Shown: one piece after another, positions 23,306 to 34,627 of the stretch | How positions within the stretch are numbered: the first letter of the stretch is position 1 | How the letters are laid out: each line of letters begins with the position of its first letter | Source of the DNA: Lichtheimia corymbifera B2541 | Lineage: Eukaryota > Mucoromycota > Mucoromycetes > Mucorales > Lichtheimiaceae | Assembly (NCBI GenBank): GCA_000697475.1 | Contig: JNEU01000726.1 | Location: forward strand, 62,001-126,000 | Direction: 5' to 3' | DNA: 64,000 nt | The notes under the pieces: generated by a model | Told to the model about the DNA's origin: nothing | The model's input: only the letters and a program-made list of their open reading frames with translations | The model's database searches: none | Made by a program: the position numbers and the translations under genes

Positions 23306-24576
23306 ATGCCCTTCACACTTGAAAAGCTCATTCGTCCCAATATTCTTGCATTGCTCCCTTATCGTTGTGCACGCGATGACTACGATAGCGGTGTTCTTCT
23401 TGATGCCAACGAAAATGCTTACGGTCCAGCTCTTGCAAACCAAGTCGACGGCGATCTCAACCGTTACCCCGATCCATACCATGTGCGTGTCAAGGAACGC
23501 CTAATCAAGTATCGCAACATTCCTTCCACCAACCAAGTCTTCCTCGGTGTTGGTTCTGATGAAGTTATTGACTTGGTGCTTCGTATCTGCTGTATTCCCG
23601 GCAAAGACAAGATCCTTATTACTCCACCTACCTATGGCATGTATTCCGTGTGCGCACAAATCAATGATGTCGGTGTGGTCAAATCAAACTTGGATGTGGA
23701 GAATGGCGCCTTCCAAGTGCGTACAGACGACGTAAGTATAGATATTCGTATATTTGAGAAATAGAGTCAATCAGTCATTGATGATGAGATGGTGCTATCC
23801 TATAGGTGATTGCCAAGATTAAAGCCGATCCTACCATCAAGGTTGTCTTCCTTTGTTCACCAGGCAACCCCACAGGTACATGCCTCAAGCACGATAGCAT
23901 CCGAGAGATCCTTGAATCCGGTTATGAAGGTCTTGTGGTGGTCGATGAAGCCTACGTTGATTTCGTGGAGCAGGAGAATGGATCCGTTGCAAGCTGGACT
24001 TCCAAGTATCCCAATCTTTTGGTTATGCAAACTTTGAGCAAGAGCTTTGGCCTTGCTGGTATCCGGTAAGGACGATGATGATGGATGGTGATGGGAATGG
24101 TTTCCTAACTTGTTATTTTCAGGTTGGGTATTGCTATTGCTGATAGTGCACTTATTCAAATCCTCAACAACACCAAGGCTCCTTACAACATTGGTACGCC
24201 AAGTGCTCAAATCGCCTATGATGCTTTATCCCCCGAGGGTCTCGCCAAGATGAACGAATACCGCAGTGCCTTGATTGCTCAACGTAACGCTCTTATCCAA
24301 CAATTCCAAAACTTTAAGGTGCCTGGCCTTGGTCGCATTTTGGGTACCAACGATGCCAACTTTGTGTTACTCGAGGTCTTGGATAAGGATGGCAAACCTT
24401 GCAACACTCGATGTGAAAAGATCTACAAGCTTATGGCTGAATCCAAGGATGTCGTCGTTCGTTTCCGTGGCAAAGAGTATGGATGCACTGGTTGTCTTCG
24501 TATCACCGTTGGCACAGAAGAGGAAAACAAGACCCTTGTCGAGCGATTGGAAGAAGCTCTCAATGAGACCGCTTAA
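23306..24576 (+). CDS. HIS5: Histidinol-phosphate aminotransferase
   Basis: Pyridoxal-phosphate enzyme of histidine biosynthesis, converting imidazole acetol phosphate and glutamate to histidinol phosphate. Exons 23306-23731, 23806-24065 and 24123-24576 give 379 residues. Conserved blocks are LLDANENAYGP at the N-terminus, LGVGSDEVID, CSPGNPTG, VVVDEAYVDF and the cofactor lysine in TLSKSFGLAGIR, with a C-terminal arginine block CLRITVG. The ATG in TTCACAATGCCC is the first in frame that leaves the conserved start intact. No targeting signal is seen, consistent with a cytosolic enzyme. Two TGAGTCA boxes lie just upstream. Confidence 0.96.
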
Positions 24577-25026
24577 GATTTATACAATAGACACTTTACG
24601 CTATCATCCCTGTCATTCCTTTACTGCATTAAAACCAACACTGGATAAAGTTGTTCATTATACATTTATTGGACTTTGATTGATTCATCACACGATAGTG
24701 ACTCGGGATGAACTAAGGATTAATAAATTCGAGAGCCATTGGGTGTTCAAGTATGATGTGGCGTTCTCTTGACAGGTGATCTAATTTACAATCACATTGT
24801 CTTGTGTACATGGTATGTATAGGTGCTTTGGGAATGTAGGATCATGATTGTTGGGCGCAAATAAAAGCCATGAATCCATGACTTTACGGAACTATTATGA
24901 GGTCCTTGTTGCCAGAGAATTCGTTGGCCTTCACCGTGTCATGGAAGATTGAACCAATTTTCTGTATGGTCATATCAAAGATAATAGTAAATTGTAAGAT
25001 ATGACTACAGCAGGCTTCTAGCGTAC
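24577..25026. other. Intergenic, nothing recognised
   Basis: AT-rich spacer between the HIS5 homologue and the decayed helicase. No gene, repeat or structured element recognised. Confidence 0.6.
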
Positions 25027-26637
25027 TCACCGTGTAATAATTACATGCAGTGATGTTGTCAGCCCCTTTGTGATATGGAGATCATGCTGTACTTGCTGTT
25101 TGTTTACGGCCTCCTCAACTCTTTGGCGTGTGCTTGTTGGAAAATTAGTGTCGTATAGTGCTGGCAAATTCCACTCCCGTGAGTGATCCGGAAGGATGGA
25201 TCCGTGTTCGTGAAGAGAAAGAGGATGGATCAAGCGATCCTGGTATTTGTACGATAAATGAACGTCATCGAAAGCGGAACCAAGGTTTGTTGATGATAGT
25301 TCTGCTTTTTCCAGTCGATTGGTGATTTCCAAATACAACCATGCAATTTCAGTACCCAACGCTAGACCATGAGACGAACTTAAATTTTGCAATGCATCCT
25401 TTTTCTGGTTACTTGTCATGTCTCCAATATATATCCAAGTTCTGATGTCATCTCCGTTTAATTGTCTAGCCATCGAACGACAATCATCATAAGATCCACA
25501 ATAGATGATAACTCTTGCACCGGATGCCCATTCCCGTCTAATGCGCTGAATACTTGCTGTATCTCGTTCGATTGAAGAGCCGATATTTGCCTTGGCGTAT
25601 CGGATGTTTGGTCGTACCGTATGCTCAGGGCGGATATCGATAAAATGCTTGATCTGAAGAATATTTTCAAGTGTCTCTGAGATTGATCGTGGCAATGTGG
25701 CGCTCAAGCAAATAATAGGTACATTGTGAACACGGACACTGATTGCAGCATTCACAGCTGATGCTCGATAGCCTCTGTCAGCGACAAGCATGTGTGCTTC
25801 ATCATAAATAATACGACCCATATGCGGAGCGAGATTTCGCAAGGATTCTGAAAATCGGAAATGACCGCAATTTTCCATCTGCACCAGGATAAGATCATAT
25901 TGTTCGAGCCCAATAGTGACACCATCTTTGTCCCAGATATATACATGGATCCCCAGTGCTCTTGCTCGTTCCTTCAAATCGTGTAACAGTGATACCAAAG
26001 GGACAATGACCATCGTGACATTGCGAAAAGCAGCTCTGGTCGCGCGCCATCATACACGGAGCGAAAAATACATCGCTTTTACCGGTCGTTGCAATTATTG
26101 ATGGGCTGCCACGGTTTTTTCGTGTGATTCTTGCATCCATGTAGCAACCATTTCAGTGTGGGTAGCCAATTGCGCTGCCATTTGATGGCTAATATCAACC
26201 GTTGTGTTGTATGCATTGGTCGCCCGTTGGATAGATCCAATGACAGGTACAAGTTGGGCACTGACTCGTGTCGCTGCATCACGTGCGATATAATCAGCAC
26301 AAAGGTTGTTGGCGCGATCACTGGGTCGTGTATTTTCCTGATCATTCTGCTGCATACGTGGGGCATCAAGCATATCAATGATACTGTGCCATAACAAAGA
26401 AGTGCAATAAAATTGCTCAAACTTGTCTGATGGGACTTGTAGAGGCACGCTGCTAAGGCGACCATAGATCAATTTTGCTGTGTGTGCTGTATGGCCGTGT
26501 TGCTCATATCCTGCCAATAAGGAACGGTATTGATCTGCAGACATTGGTTGCAATTCGTGGATCGTATGTTGGATTTCTTCTTGTTGTTCATCACCATCAT
26601 CGTCATGATCATTGTCCACATTCAACATATGCATCAC
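25027..26637 (-). pseudogene. Decayed RecQ / telomere-linked-type helicase
   Basis: Helicase motifs are spread over at least three open segments in different frames. 26637-26095 reads a helical N-terminal region ending at a stop. 26140 to about 26050 holds SIIATTGKSD, a Walker A loop that looks shortened. From about 26050 to 25027 another frame carries VIVPLVSLLHDL, the DEAH box in IIYDEAHMLV, the SAT motif in CLSATLPRS and a helicase C-like block with VIIYCGSYDDC. Motifs V and VI expected after GDMTSNQKKDAL are missing. Frameshifts between segments and loss of the last motifs indicate a non-functional copy. The family resembles RecQ-like helicases found near telomeres and in mobile-element-rich parts of fungal genomes. 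An intron bridging the segments is possible but leaves motifs V and VI unexplained. Confidence 0.65.
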
Positions 26638-27153
26638 GGGAGATAACTATATCGAGAGCAACATCATGATCTATATGAGACGGTGATGTCAAGCATATGA
26701 TTAGGCTTTACCTTATGTATTACAAGGACCCAATATCACAATGACGGCCACGACAACAATGAGAGCAGGATAACAACGAAGCAAAAAAGCCTTGGGCATT
26801 TGATACTGTAAGCAATCAAGACAGAGGAAAGAGACATGCGGGATCATGATAGGCGTCGACAACATCTTTTATTTGCACGGTGGGCGTGGGGATTTCTGTG
26901 CTCACCAAGAGTGATAAAATGTTTGTTGGGGTATGATTTGGAGCATGAGCTGATAAATGATGGGATGATTAAGTCCGAAGAGCCTAGGTGTAATGTTGCC
27001 CATGCATAAACTCGCCAAACTAGAGCGAGTGGTAGCTATGTGCTAAAGAAACCATTTATCAAATCCTTTGCCTTTCCCATTTTGTGCGCATTTTCAGAGA
27101 GTTTCTTGGTGTGATTGATAAAACTTTATAAAGATATAACAGATCTAGTAAAT
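26638..27153. other. Intergenic, nothing recognised
   Basis: No gene or repeat seen. Probably the former 5' flank of the decayed helicase and the 3' flank of the acetylornithine aminotransferase gene. Confidence 0.5.
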
Positions 27154-28563
27154 CTAAGCAGACTTTTTGAATTCCTGCAAAGCACCTGCAAGACGAGCCA
27201 CAGCTTCACGTCCTTCTTCAGGGGTAACGACAAGTGGGGGAACAATGCGGATGGTGTTGCAGCCAGCTGTCACCAAAAGCAAACCACGTTCACGAGCCAT
27301 CTTGATAACAGGGGAAGGATCCTTGAACAACTCGACGCCCAAAAGCAAACCTTGACCACGGACTTCCTTGATGACATCAGGCATTTCAGCTTGGAGTACC
27401 TTAAGATCAGCCTTCAATGCATCACCCTTTTCCTGCACAGACTTGAGGAAGCTTTCATCGCTTATCCTTCCAAAGACATGGAGAGCCACACCGGTAGCGA
27501 GTGGATTGCCACCAAAAGTGGTACCGTGATCACCAGGCTTAATGATTTGAGATACCTTGTCACTGGATAAGACAGCACCAATGGGCACACCGTTGGCAAG
27601 CGGTTTGGCCATGGTCAAAAGATCCGGCTTGATGCCACCATGATGCTCGTGACCCCACAATTTACCCGTACGGCCAAGACCACACTAATCGAATGAATGA
27701 ATACCTTCAACGCATATGCGTGTACTTTTAAAATATTACCTGAATTTCATCAAAGATCAACAATGCCTTCTTTTCGTCACAACGCTTGCGCAATGCTTCG
27801 AGGAATTCCTTGTTGGCTGAATGGATACCGCCCTCACCTTGGAAAGGTTCAATGATTACACCACATACGTCATCGTCGATGGCATTGAGAGCAGCGTCCA
27901 CGTCGTTGTAAGGGACGGATGAGAATCCAGGCACCAAAGGAGCGAATGGGATTTGGTATTTGGGATTGTAAGTGGCAGACAAAGCGCCCATGGATCGACC
28001 GTGGAAACCATTCACAAAAGAGATAATCTTGGTCTTTTTGCTATTGTCGCCTGCAATGTGTTTGCCCCATTTACGAGCAAATTTCAATGCACCTTCGTTT
28101 GCCTCGGTTCCTGAATTGGCAAAGAAAATCTTGCTGGCCCAATCGCCACCATGTTGTTGTGTGGTCTTTACAATCTTTTCAGCAAGCAAGCCAGCTGTCT
28201 CGCTATAATACAAATTGCTGGTGTGCACCAGTTTCTTGGCTTGTTCTTCCAACACTTTGGCGACTTGTGGATCGGCGTGACCCAAGGCAACAACAGCAAT
28301 ACCGGCAGTGAAATCGAGATAGGCACGATCATCCGTATCATAAACATAACAGCCCTGACCACGGTTCAGCACAAGGTCAGGTCGGCCATAGGTGGACATG
28401 GTGTATTGGTTGAAACGTTGAACAGTCTCTTGTGTTGCTGGAGATACATTGCTGTCAGGATGTGTAATCTATGTATATTAACCCTATAAGCAAGTCTATA
28501 ATACGGATACCATTGAATGCTTTTGCTTTTTACCTCTGTCACTGGTTTGGGAAGACTGCTCAT
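27154..28563 (-). CDS. ARG8: Acetylornithine aminotransferase
   Basis: Pyridoxal-phosphate enzyme of arginine biosynthesis, normally in the mitochondrial matrix. Exons 28563-28534, 28468-27740 and 27684-27154 give 429 residues. Class III aminotransferase features are clear: NSGTEANEGALKFAR, NGFHGRSMGALS, FDEIQCGLGRTG and the cofactor lysine in TMAKPLANGVPIGA. The N-terminus as read (MSSLPKPVTEITH) is short and not a typical mitochondrial presequence. A splice-acceptor-like ctctctag lies 10 bp upstream of the ATG, so a targeting exon may be missing. The GT-AG joins are in phase. Confidence 0.94.
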
Positions 28564-28800
28564 AAACCGGACCTAGAGAGTGAAGCGTAACGTGGGAACG
28601 GCGTGAGAAAAAACCACAAGCGTGGATCAGGTTCAATTATAAAGTACATTGGGCTTGGCACCATGTCGAGAAAGTGTAGAGGCAACAAGACGAGTCGATC
28701 GGTGGAATCGGTGCATGGGTGTGAAAGCGGGGGTAGAAGAAAGAGAATTGACAACAAGTGGTTGTCTGGAAAATGATCGCCTTTTATCGGACTGCTCCTA

Positions 28801-28807
28801 TGAGTCA
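28801..28807. promoter_or_regulatory. TGAGTCA box upstream of ARG8
   Basis: One exact Gcn4/Cpc1 consensus about 240 bp before the ARG8 start codon. A single 7-mer is expected several times by chance in 64 kb; its position before an arginine gene is the only support. Confidence 0.45.
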
Positions 28808-29458
28808 CCTTGATGTGGCCTAGCGTGGTAATCCCCCAGATAAGGATCCATGCATACAACTACAATTACAAGGCAAATATATGATCAATCCACTGCGTCT
28901 TATATGTCATTAGCTTTTAGCTGCCCCACTTTTGATTTGCATATCCCCTGTTTCAGTGCTGAGTTGTTGTCCTTTGTTGTTGTTGTTGTTGTTGACATGG
29001 CAACACAATCTCATCATACCAAGCTCTCATCTATATAGCTACTAAGCATAACCAACAGCGTCATTGGGTTGGTGATAGTAACGACGCGGGACTAAATGAT
29101 TGTGTACCCAATAACGCGCACTTTATTATAGGATGGTATCAAGTTTGATGTGGGAAAGAATCCTGAGGTTGCTTTTGTGCATCTGATGGGGTTACAATAC
29201 TCGCTATTCTTTCCCACGACAGCTTTGGGCTGTCAGAGATCATGAACCAAATTTATGCAAGCTGGGTCTGTAATCTCGCATGGTGATCATTCATCACATT
29301 CCTTGTACAGTTACACGACCTTCAGCCATTGTCTGCTTTTCAATTATCGGAGGAGGGGTGTACATATGTATAGCCATGGGTAAATCAAATTCATCACTAC
29401 ATGTCGATCACGGATCGTGTATTTGCACAATATGATATATAAAGCTACTTTTAATCTA
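28808..29458. other. Intergenic, no gene seen
   Basis: Lies between the ARG8 homologue start and the BCS1 homologue stop. It contains a short GTT microsatellite near 28975-28995. No other structure recognised. Confidence 0.6.
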
Positions 29459-31027
29459 TTACTGCAATTGAGTCCATAGCAATTCGGCTTGTTCAACTGC
29501 TTCTTTAGGTCTATCTTTAAAGTACACAAAATGGCCCTATTGAATACGGATGAATGAGTGATTTGCCCTTTTTACCCCCTTCTCATCCCATGTAATATAT
29601 ACCTGTAATCCAGCTGTGCTGATATCTTTGTCGGCAATACGCTGTACGAATGCATCCTCCAACGCCTTTTCATCGTCGCCATAGAATCGTCGGAACATGT
29701 TGCGGATCTGCAGTTCTGTTGCGTTACCGAGAAACTCTTTAAGGTCGACACGTCCTGGTCGAATCAATGCGGGATCCAAATTCTCAACATGGTTGGTGGT
29801 CAAAAAGATGATGCGTTCCTCTGCTGAAGCCACACCATCTAGAGCATTCAATAAACCACTAAAAGTGATCATTGACTGGTATCTATATATATAAAATGAG
29901 TCATCATCATCATCATCATCCTGATTTTGTCATGCTGTGTCTTACCCTTGGTTGTCCGATTGTTTGCGTTTTGTAAAGGCTGCATCGATATCTTCCAGTA
30001 ACATGATACTTCGTTCAGGTACATTGCTTAGTAAATGATTCAGACGATCATCGGTGAGACCTCGTTCCGATAAATTGAGAATGCAAATGTTGTATTCGAG
30101 CTCGCCCTGAACATAAGCCGAATGTCAGTATCCATCATTTCTCGATATCATAAAGCTACTTACAGCAAGGGCTTGGATAAAACTACTTTTACCCGATCCA
30201 GGAGGACCATACAAGAGATAACCGCGTCGATAGGGGATACCTCGTTCATTGTACCATTTTCCATTACCGATAAAGGCCTTGACATCATCGACAATGCGTT
30301 CCTTGATACCAGCATCCAGAATGACCGATTCGAGCATGCGACGTCTACGTGGCATACCAAAAGGACGCCATTCATGGCCATACGAGGTATAAATGACCGT
30401 TTTTCCTTCTTGCTTTTTCAGTGCCATGGCTTGTGCTTCTTGAAGTAGCTCTGTAAACACGTGACGATCCCTTGAGAGTGTAGTGATGGTGATTGTTTCC
30501 CAAGGACTGCCGGTTGTCAGATCCATCATTTTGCCATCCCGTTGTCGCTGCACCTTCATCCATGCACCATGCCATCGGAAATAATGGATACCAGGACCAG
30601 GTACTAATCCAAATGTCGTGGTGATACTGCCATTATCATGTTGCTTGTAGGAGGTTTCCACTGCTAGATGCTGCATGCGTCGCTTGGGTGATTGCTGTGC
30701 CATCCATTGCAGGAACCATAGATACGACTTGTCCTTGGAAGGAATCTCGAGTGTCACCAAAAGACGACGTTGTACATAGGCTGCACCAAGGTTCAATCCT
30801 TGTCGAAGCACCGTCAAAGCAGCACCCACACCAATAAGACCAAAGCCTGCAGAAAAGTATGGGTTCGAAGTAATGTTGCTGAAAAGACCACCCTTGTTGT
30901 CATGGGGGGTTGTCATGGGCTGTTGTTGCTGTTGCTGCTGATCCATCACGGGCAATGGACTCGGATCGTCCGTCATGGTGCCTGATGCAGGTGAAGACGG
31001 CTGTTGCAATGCTGGAAATGCCGGCAT
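29459..31027 (-). CDS. BCS1: Mitochondrial AAA chaperone Bcs1
   Basis: Inner-membrane AAA protein that translocates the Rieske iron-sulphur protein for respiratory complex III assembly. Exons 31027-30164, 30106-29946, 29882-29603 and 29536-29459 give 460 residues. Features in order: a Gln-rich N-terminus, one membrane span ([14 protein letters not shown]), the Bcs1-specific region ([14 protein letters not shown]), an AAA module with Walker [10 protein letters not shown], Walker [12 protein letters not shown], and the second-region motif [17 protein letters not shown]. The start MPAFPALQQ is preferred over an upstream in-frame codon. Its 5' end lies 120 bp from the stop of the upstream regulator gene on the same strand. 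Confidence 0.96.
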
Positions 31028-31147
31028 GGGTGTTATTGTGTATGTGTGTGTTGGTGTGTCAAAGCTGAGAAGCAAATCCCAAAAGCAGCCCATCCCCACC
31101 CGATCCATGCTAATTTAATCAGCCACCCACCCATCAAAAGATAATGT

Positions 31148-33825
31148 TTAAAAGTAATGAAATTCATTGTTGGATAATATTGAACTTGGAAGATCTGGAT
31201 CTCCTTCAGGGGCAGGGAAAAAGTAATCAGCTTGGTTATTGTACATGTCCAATGTGGAGGAGGGTAATGCGGGTGTTGGTATATCGAAAAGTCCATATCC
31301 AGTAGGTGGTGGTGGTGGCGTATTGTTGGTAGTAGTAGTAGTAGTAGTAGTAGTTGGCGTTTGTTGTTGTTGTTGTTGTTGTTGTCGTTGTTGTTGCCTA
31401 CGTCTTGAAGATGATGGAGATGATGAAACTCGACGGTGTGTTGTGCCATCCGAGTGAAATGCAATAAATGTAAATGGCTGACTTGTACTTGTACTCGTGA
31501 TACTGCTGCTACTACTACTTGAGTCCGTTGATGTCTTGTAGGGTAATGATGACATTCCTTTTATTGAGCCATAACCATTTGCAGCAGCAGGGCTCGTTGT
31601 TGTTGTTGTTGCCATGGATGGGGTGGGTTGCTGTTGCTGTTGAGAAGACGTGGTGGTCGATGCATATCCAGAGACAATCGATTGTGATCGTTGATGATAT
31701 CTGGCCTTGAGATATTCCAATGTTCTTGATAGCATTGAAGCTTGATGGATATTGTTTGCGATAATAGGAAGCGAATCCAATCGAGCCATCGTCTTGTCAA
31801 ATGATATCTCGCTAAATATAGTGGTCCTTCGATCCGACTCATGTGAGGAAGCATTCGCCAGATGAATACGCAAGGCCATCACCACAACATGTAATGTGGG
31901 TGGGGACATTGATAACTGAATCAGCTCAGAGTGTGGAATGGTATATACCACATAGCTGATAATAATGGCAGCAAGGAAACATATTTCAAATGAGGGACGT
32001 GCAAAGGGTGCCTTGGTTCCACTATCCTGGTTGACAAAGGGGCGGTGTGCCTGAATAAGGTTGTGCATGAAATACAGCGCCTCTAAGCCATTCAGCCTAC
32101 TCTTCTTCGTTTGCGATCCTCGGATATTAGCAAGGTATTCTTCCAAGGGATGACATTCAGAACTGAGCCATGTATCGACTGTGGACATGGTGGCATTTGT
32201 CTGCATAATATAAAAACGTCAATGATCCTATGTTTGTTGCTGCTGTGGCCCATGTATACCTTGAAGGCTCCAGGTAATTGTGTTTGTACGCTGTAATTGT
32301 AACGTATAATTTTCCCAGCAATGTTGCTCATGACGGTCATGTATCGAAGACTCTTGATATAATCGGCTGTATATTCATCATCCTCGGTAGCAATGTATTC
32401 TGGTAACGGGATGTCACTTTACGAAGAATGATGAGTCCATGTGAAAATAACATTGATTGATTGATTGATTGATACTTACATGTCCTTTTCATCCAGAATG
32501 GAAGGCCTTCCATAAGTCATACTCATTGTGCGTTCAGTCACCAACAATGACCAAAAGGTGCGAATACACCATTGTGCTTCCAAATCATTCTCCTTTTGGC
32601 GGAATCGAAAAATCCGATGAAGACCCATATCAATGGCTAGACGTACTGCTTCACCCACCAAAAGCCATGCACGCGTAAGATGCTTTTCCAATTTGCTATG
32701 CTCCAATTGATTTGCGATGATCACTAGCGCAAGCACAGTGCTGAAATGGGGTGTATCATAGTATTCGTCACGATGCTTTAAAGCAATATGCAAAAAGTGC
32801 TGACTCAAGCTTGGATCCACTGCTGCTGCTGCTGCCAAAGGAGGATTGTTGTTGTTGTTGTTGTCATGAGATGTTACTGCTGCTATGGCACGTGCAAATA
32901 AGCCGTAAAAAAAGAGAGGAGAGAGCGTGGAAGGTTGACCTGTGCGACAATGATCGAGTTCAATGAAGATTCGATGTTTACCGAGGATCGAAGGGAAAAA
33001 CGGATCCACTTTGGCACAATAATACTCCACAAGCATGGATTGCATTTCAATCGATAGATTCGGAATCTCGAGTGGCGGAAACACGGATGATGTCGCTGGA
33101 AGAAGAGATGATGGCACGTTGGCATTGTTGACATAAAAAGAAGTTTCACCCATAAAGTGACCTGATGGATCAATTGACATGCAATGCTGTGCAGGACAAT
33201 TTGTTGTTGGAGGAGGAGATGCCATAGGTGTGGATGGATTATTACATGTCATTGGAGGAGCCACGCTACTGTTGACAGGAGTGGATGATGATGATGATGC
33301 AGTGAATCGATCCATTCTAAAGGATTGTTGTTGTTGTATACGTGAACTGGGTTCAGGAGGTGTCGGTAATGGCACGTCGTTTTGTGGTGGTGGAGACGCG
33401 GTGGAGGGTCGTAAAGGAGCTGATACCCCTGGTGCATATCGACACTCGTGTCGTTGTTTGACACAAGTCCCACAAGGCAAGTACCCATCGCAACCCGTTT
33501 TGCGTTTTCGACATCGCTCGCAAGCATTGGCGACCTTGATTTTCTTGGCGGATTTGGTTGTACCAGGGACGGGTGAATCGACACCTTCAAACGCTCTGAT
33601 AATAAGTCCGGCACCTGTATTGTGTTGAATGCTGACCTCCTCGTGAGACAAGTCGTTGAGAATGTGCTTGGCCAATGTTCGCAGAATGTCCAATGTACGA
33701 AAACGGAGGGGGGCAGGGTCTTCAAACATCAAGCCTGTTGATACAACAAGTGTAATAGAGCGTGGTGCATCAAACTCGGAAAAAGGTACCACAGAAGAAA
33801 TGTGGAAAGATACCCACCCACCCAC
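31148..33825 (-). CDS. Zn2Cys6 fungal transcription factor
   Basis: Predicted DNA-binding regulator, target unknown. Exons 33825-32480, 32416-32260 and 32200-31148 give 851 residues. The binuclear zinc cluster ACERCRKRKTGC then DGYLPCGTC and VKQRHEC fits C-x2-C-x6-C-x5-C-x2-C-x6-C and sits about 100 residues in. A linker rich in Pro, Ser and Asn follows, then the fungal transcription-factor middle domain (PFFPSILGKHR; later WLLVGEAVRLAIDMGLHR, typical of the family). The C-terminal third is low complexity with Gln and Thr runs (31300-31400). The first ATG precedes about 30 residues lacking conservation, so an inner Met (MFEDPAP) may be the true start. Confidence 0.93.
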
Positions 33826-34627
33826 TCGTCGCTTTCATTTTATATCATTACGCCGTTCACATGATTTGATTTCCCGGATACAGAACCTTCACCCTAGCAA
33901 CGGCTTGTACTTGCCAAGAGAAAAAAAAGAGACAAAAGAGAAAGCAGAGAGAGAGAGAGAGATATCAAGGTGTCACACATATCCATGGATACAACTTTTT
34001 TCCTCTTCAAAGTGATGTTTATTCAACTTGGCACGCACACACGGTAATATGTTGAATCACGCAGTATATGCATGAGAAGTGCGCTACGCTAAAGGATGAT
34101 TGGATGGGAACGGATCTACTCTTATCGTGATACGAACTTCCAAGTTTGCACTTTTACAGATAGAATCCCATTACTACTACTACTGCTGTCAACATTGCAT
34201 CTTCATGTAGCATAGACTTCCAATGCAAAAATAATAGAAGCATATAGTGTCATAGCCAAGCTACTTGGCACTTTTTTTTCTGAGCCCTTGCTCAGCCGTT
34301 CAAATCAAGCTTTTCGCACATAGTCTTGGCTTGCACTACAATTACAGGTTACACACGAATGGTAGTAGCATCCCCTCACCGACCATTGAATAAGCGTTCG
34401 CTCATCATCAAATCTAAGAAATTGATCCATTGGAAAGATAAGCATCAACAAAAAGGAAAATGAGCGGGCATCTTTAATATGAAAACAAAGAAAATGGGAT
34501 GATCACTTAGCATATATATATACATCGACACATACACCACATAGGTACACACAACAACACGCAAAAAAAAAAAAAAAAGCAAAATGTAAATGAAAAGAAA
34601 GAAAAAAAAGGAGGGACAACCCATGGA
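33826..34627. other. Intergenic, no gene seen
   Basis: Purine-rich tracts at 33920-33960 and a 15-base A run near 34565 are the only features noted. It holds the promoter of the Zn2Cys6 gene and the 3' flank of the CP2-like gene. Confidence 0.6.

Noticed and set aside
32450..32475. TTGA/GATT microsatellite as a possible regulatory array
   Set aside because: It lies inside an intron of the Zn2Cys6 gene and is a simple slippage tract.
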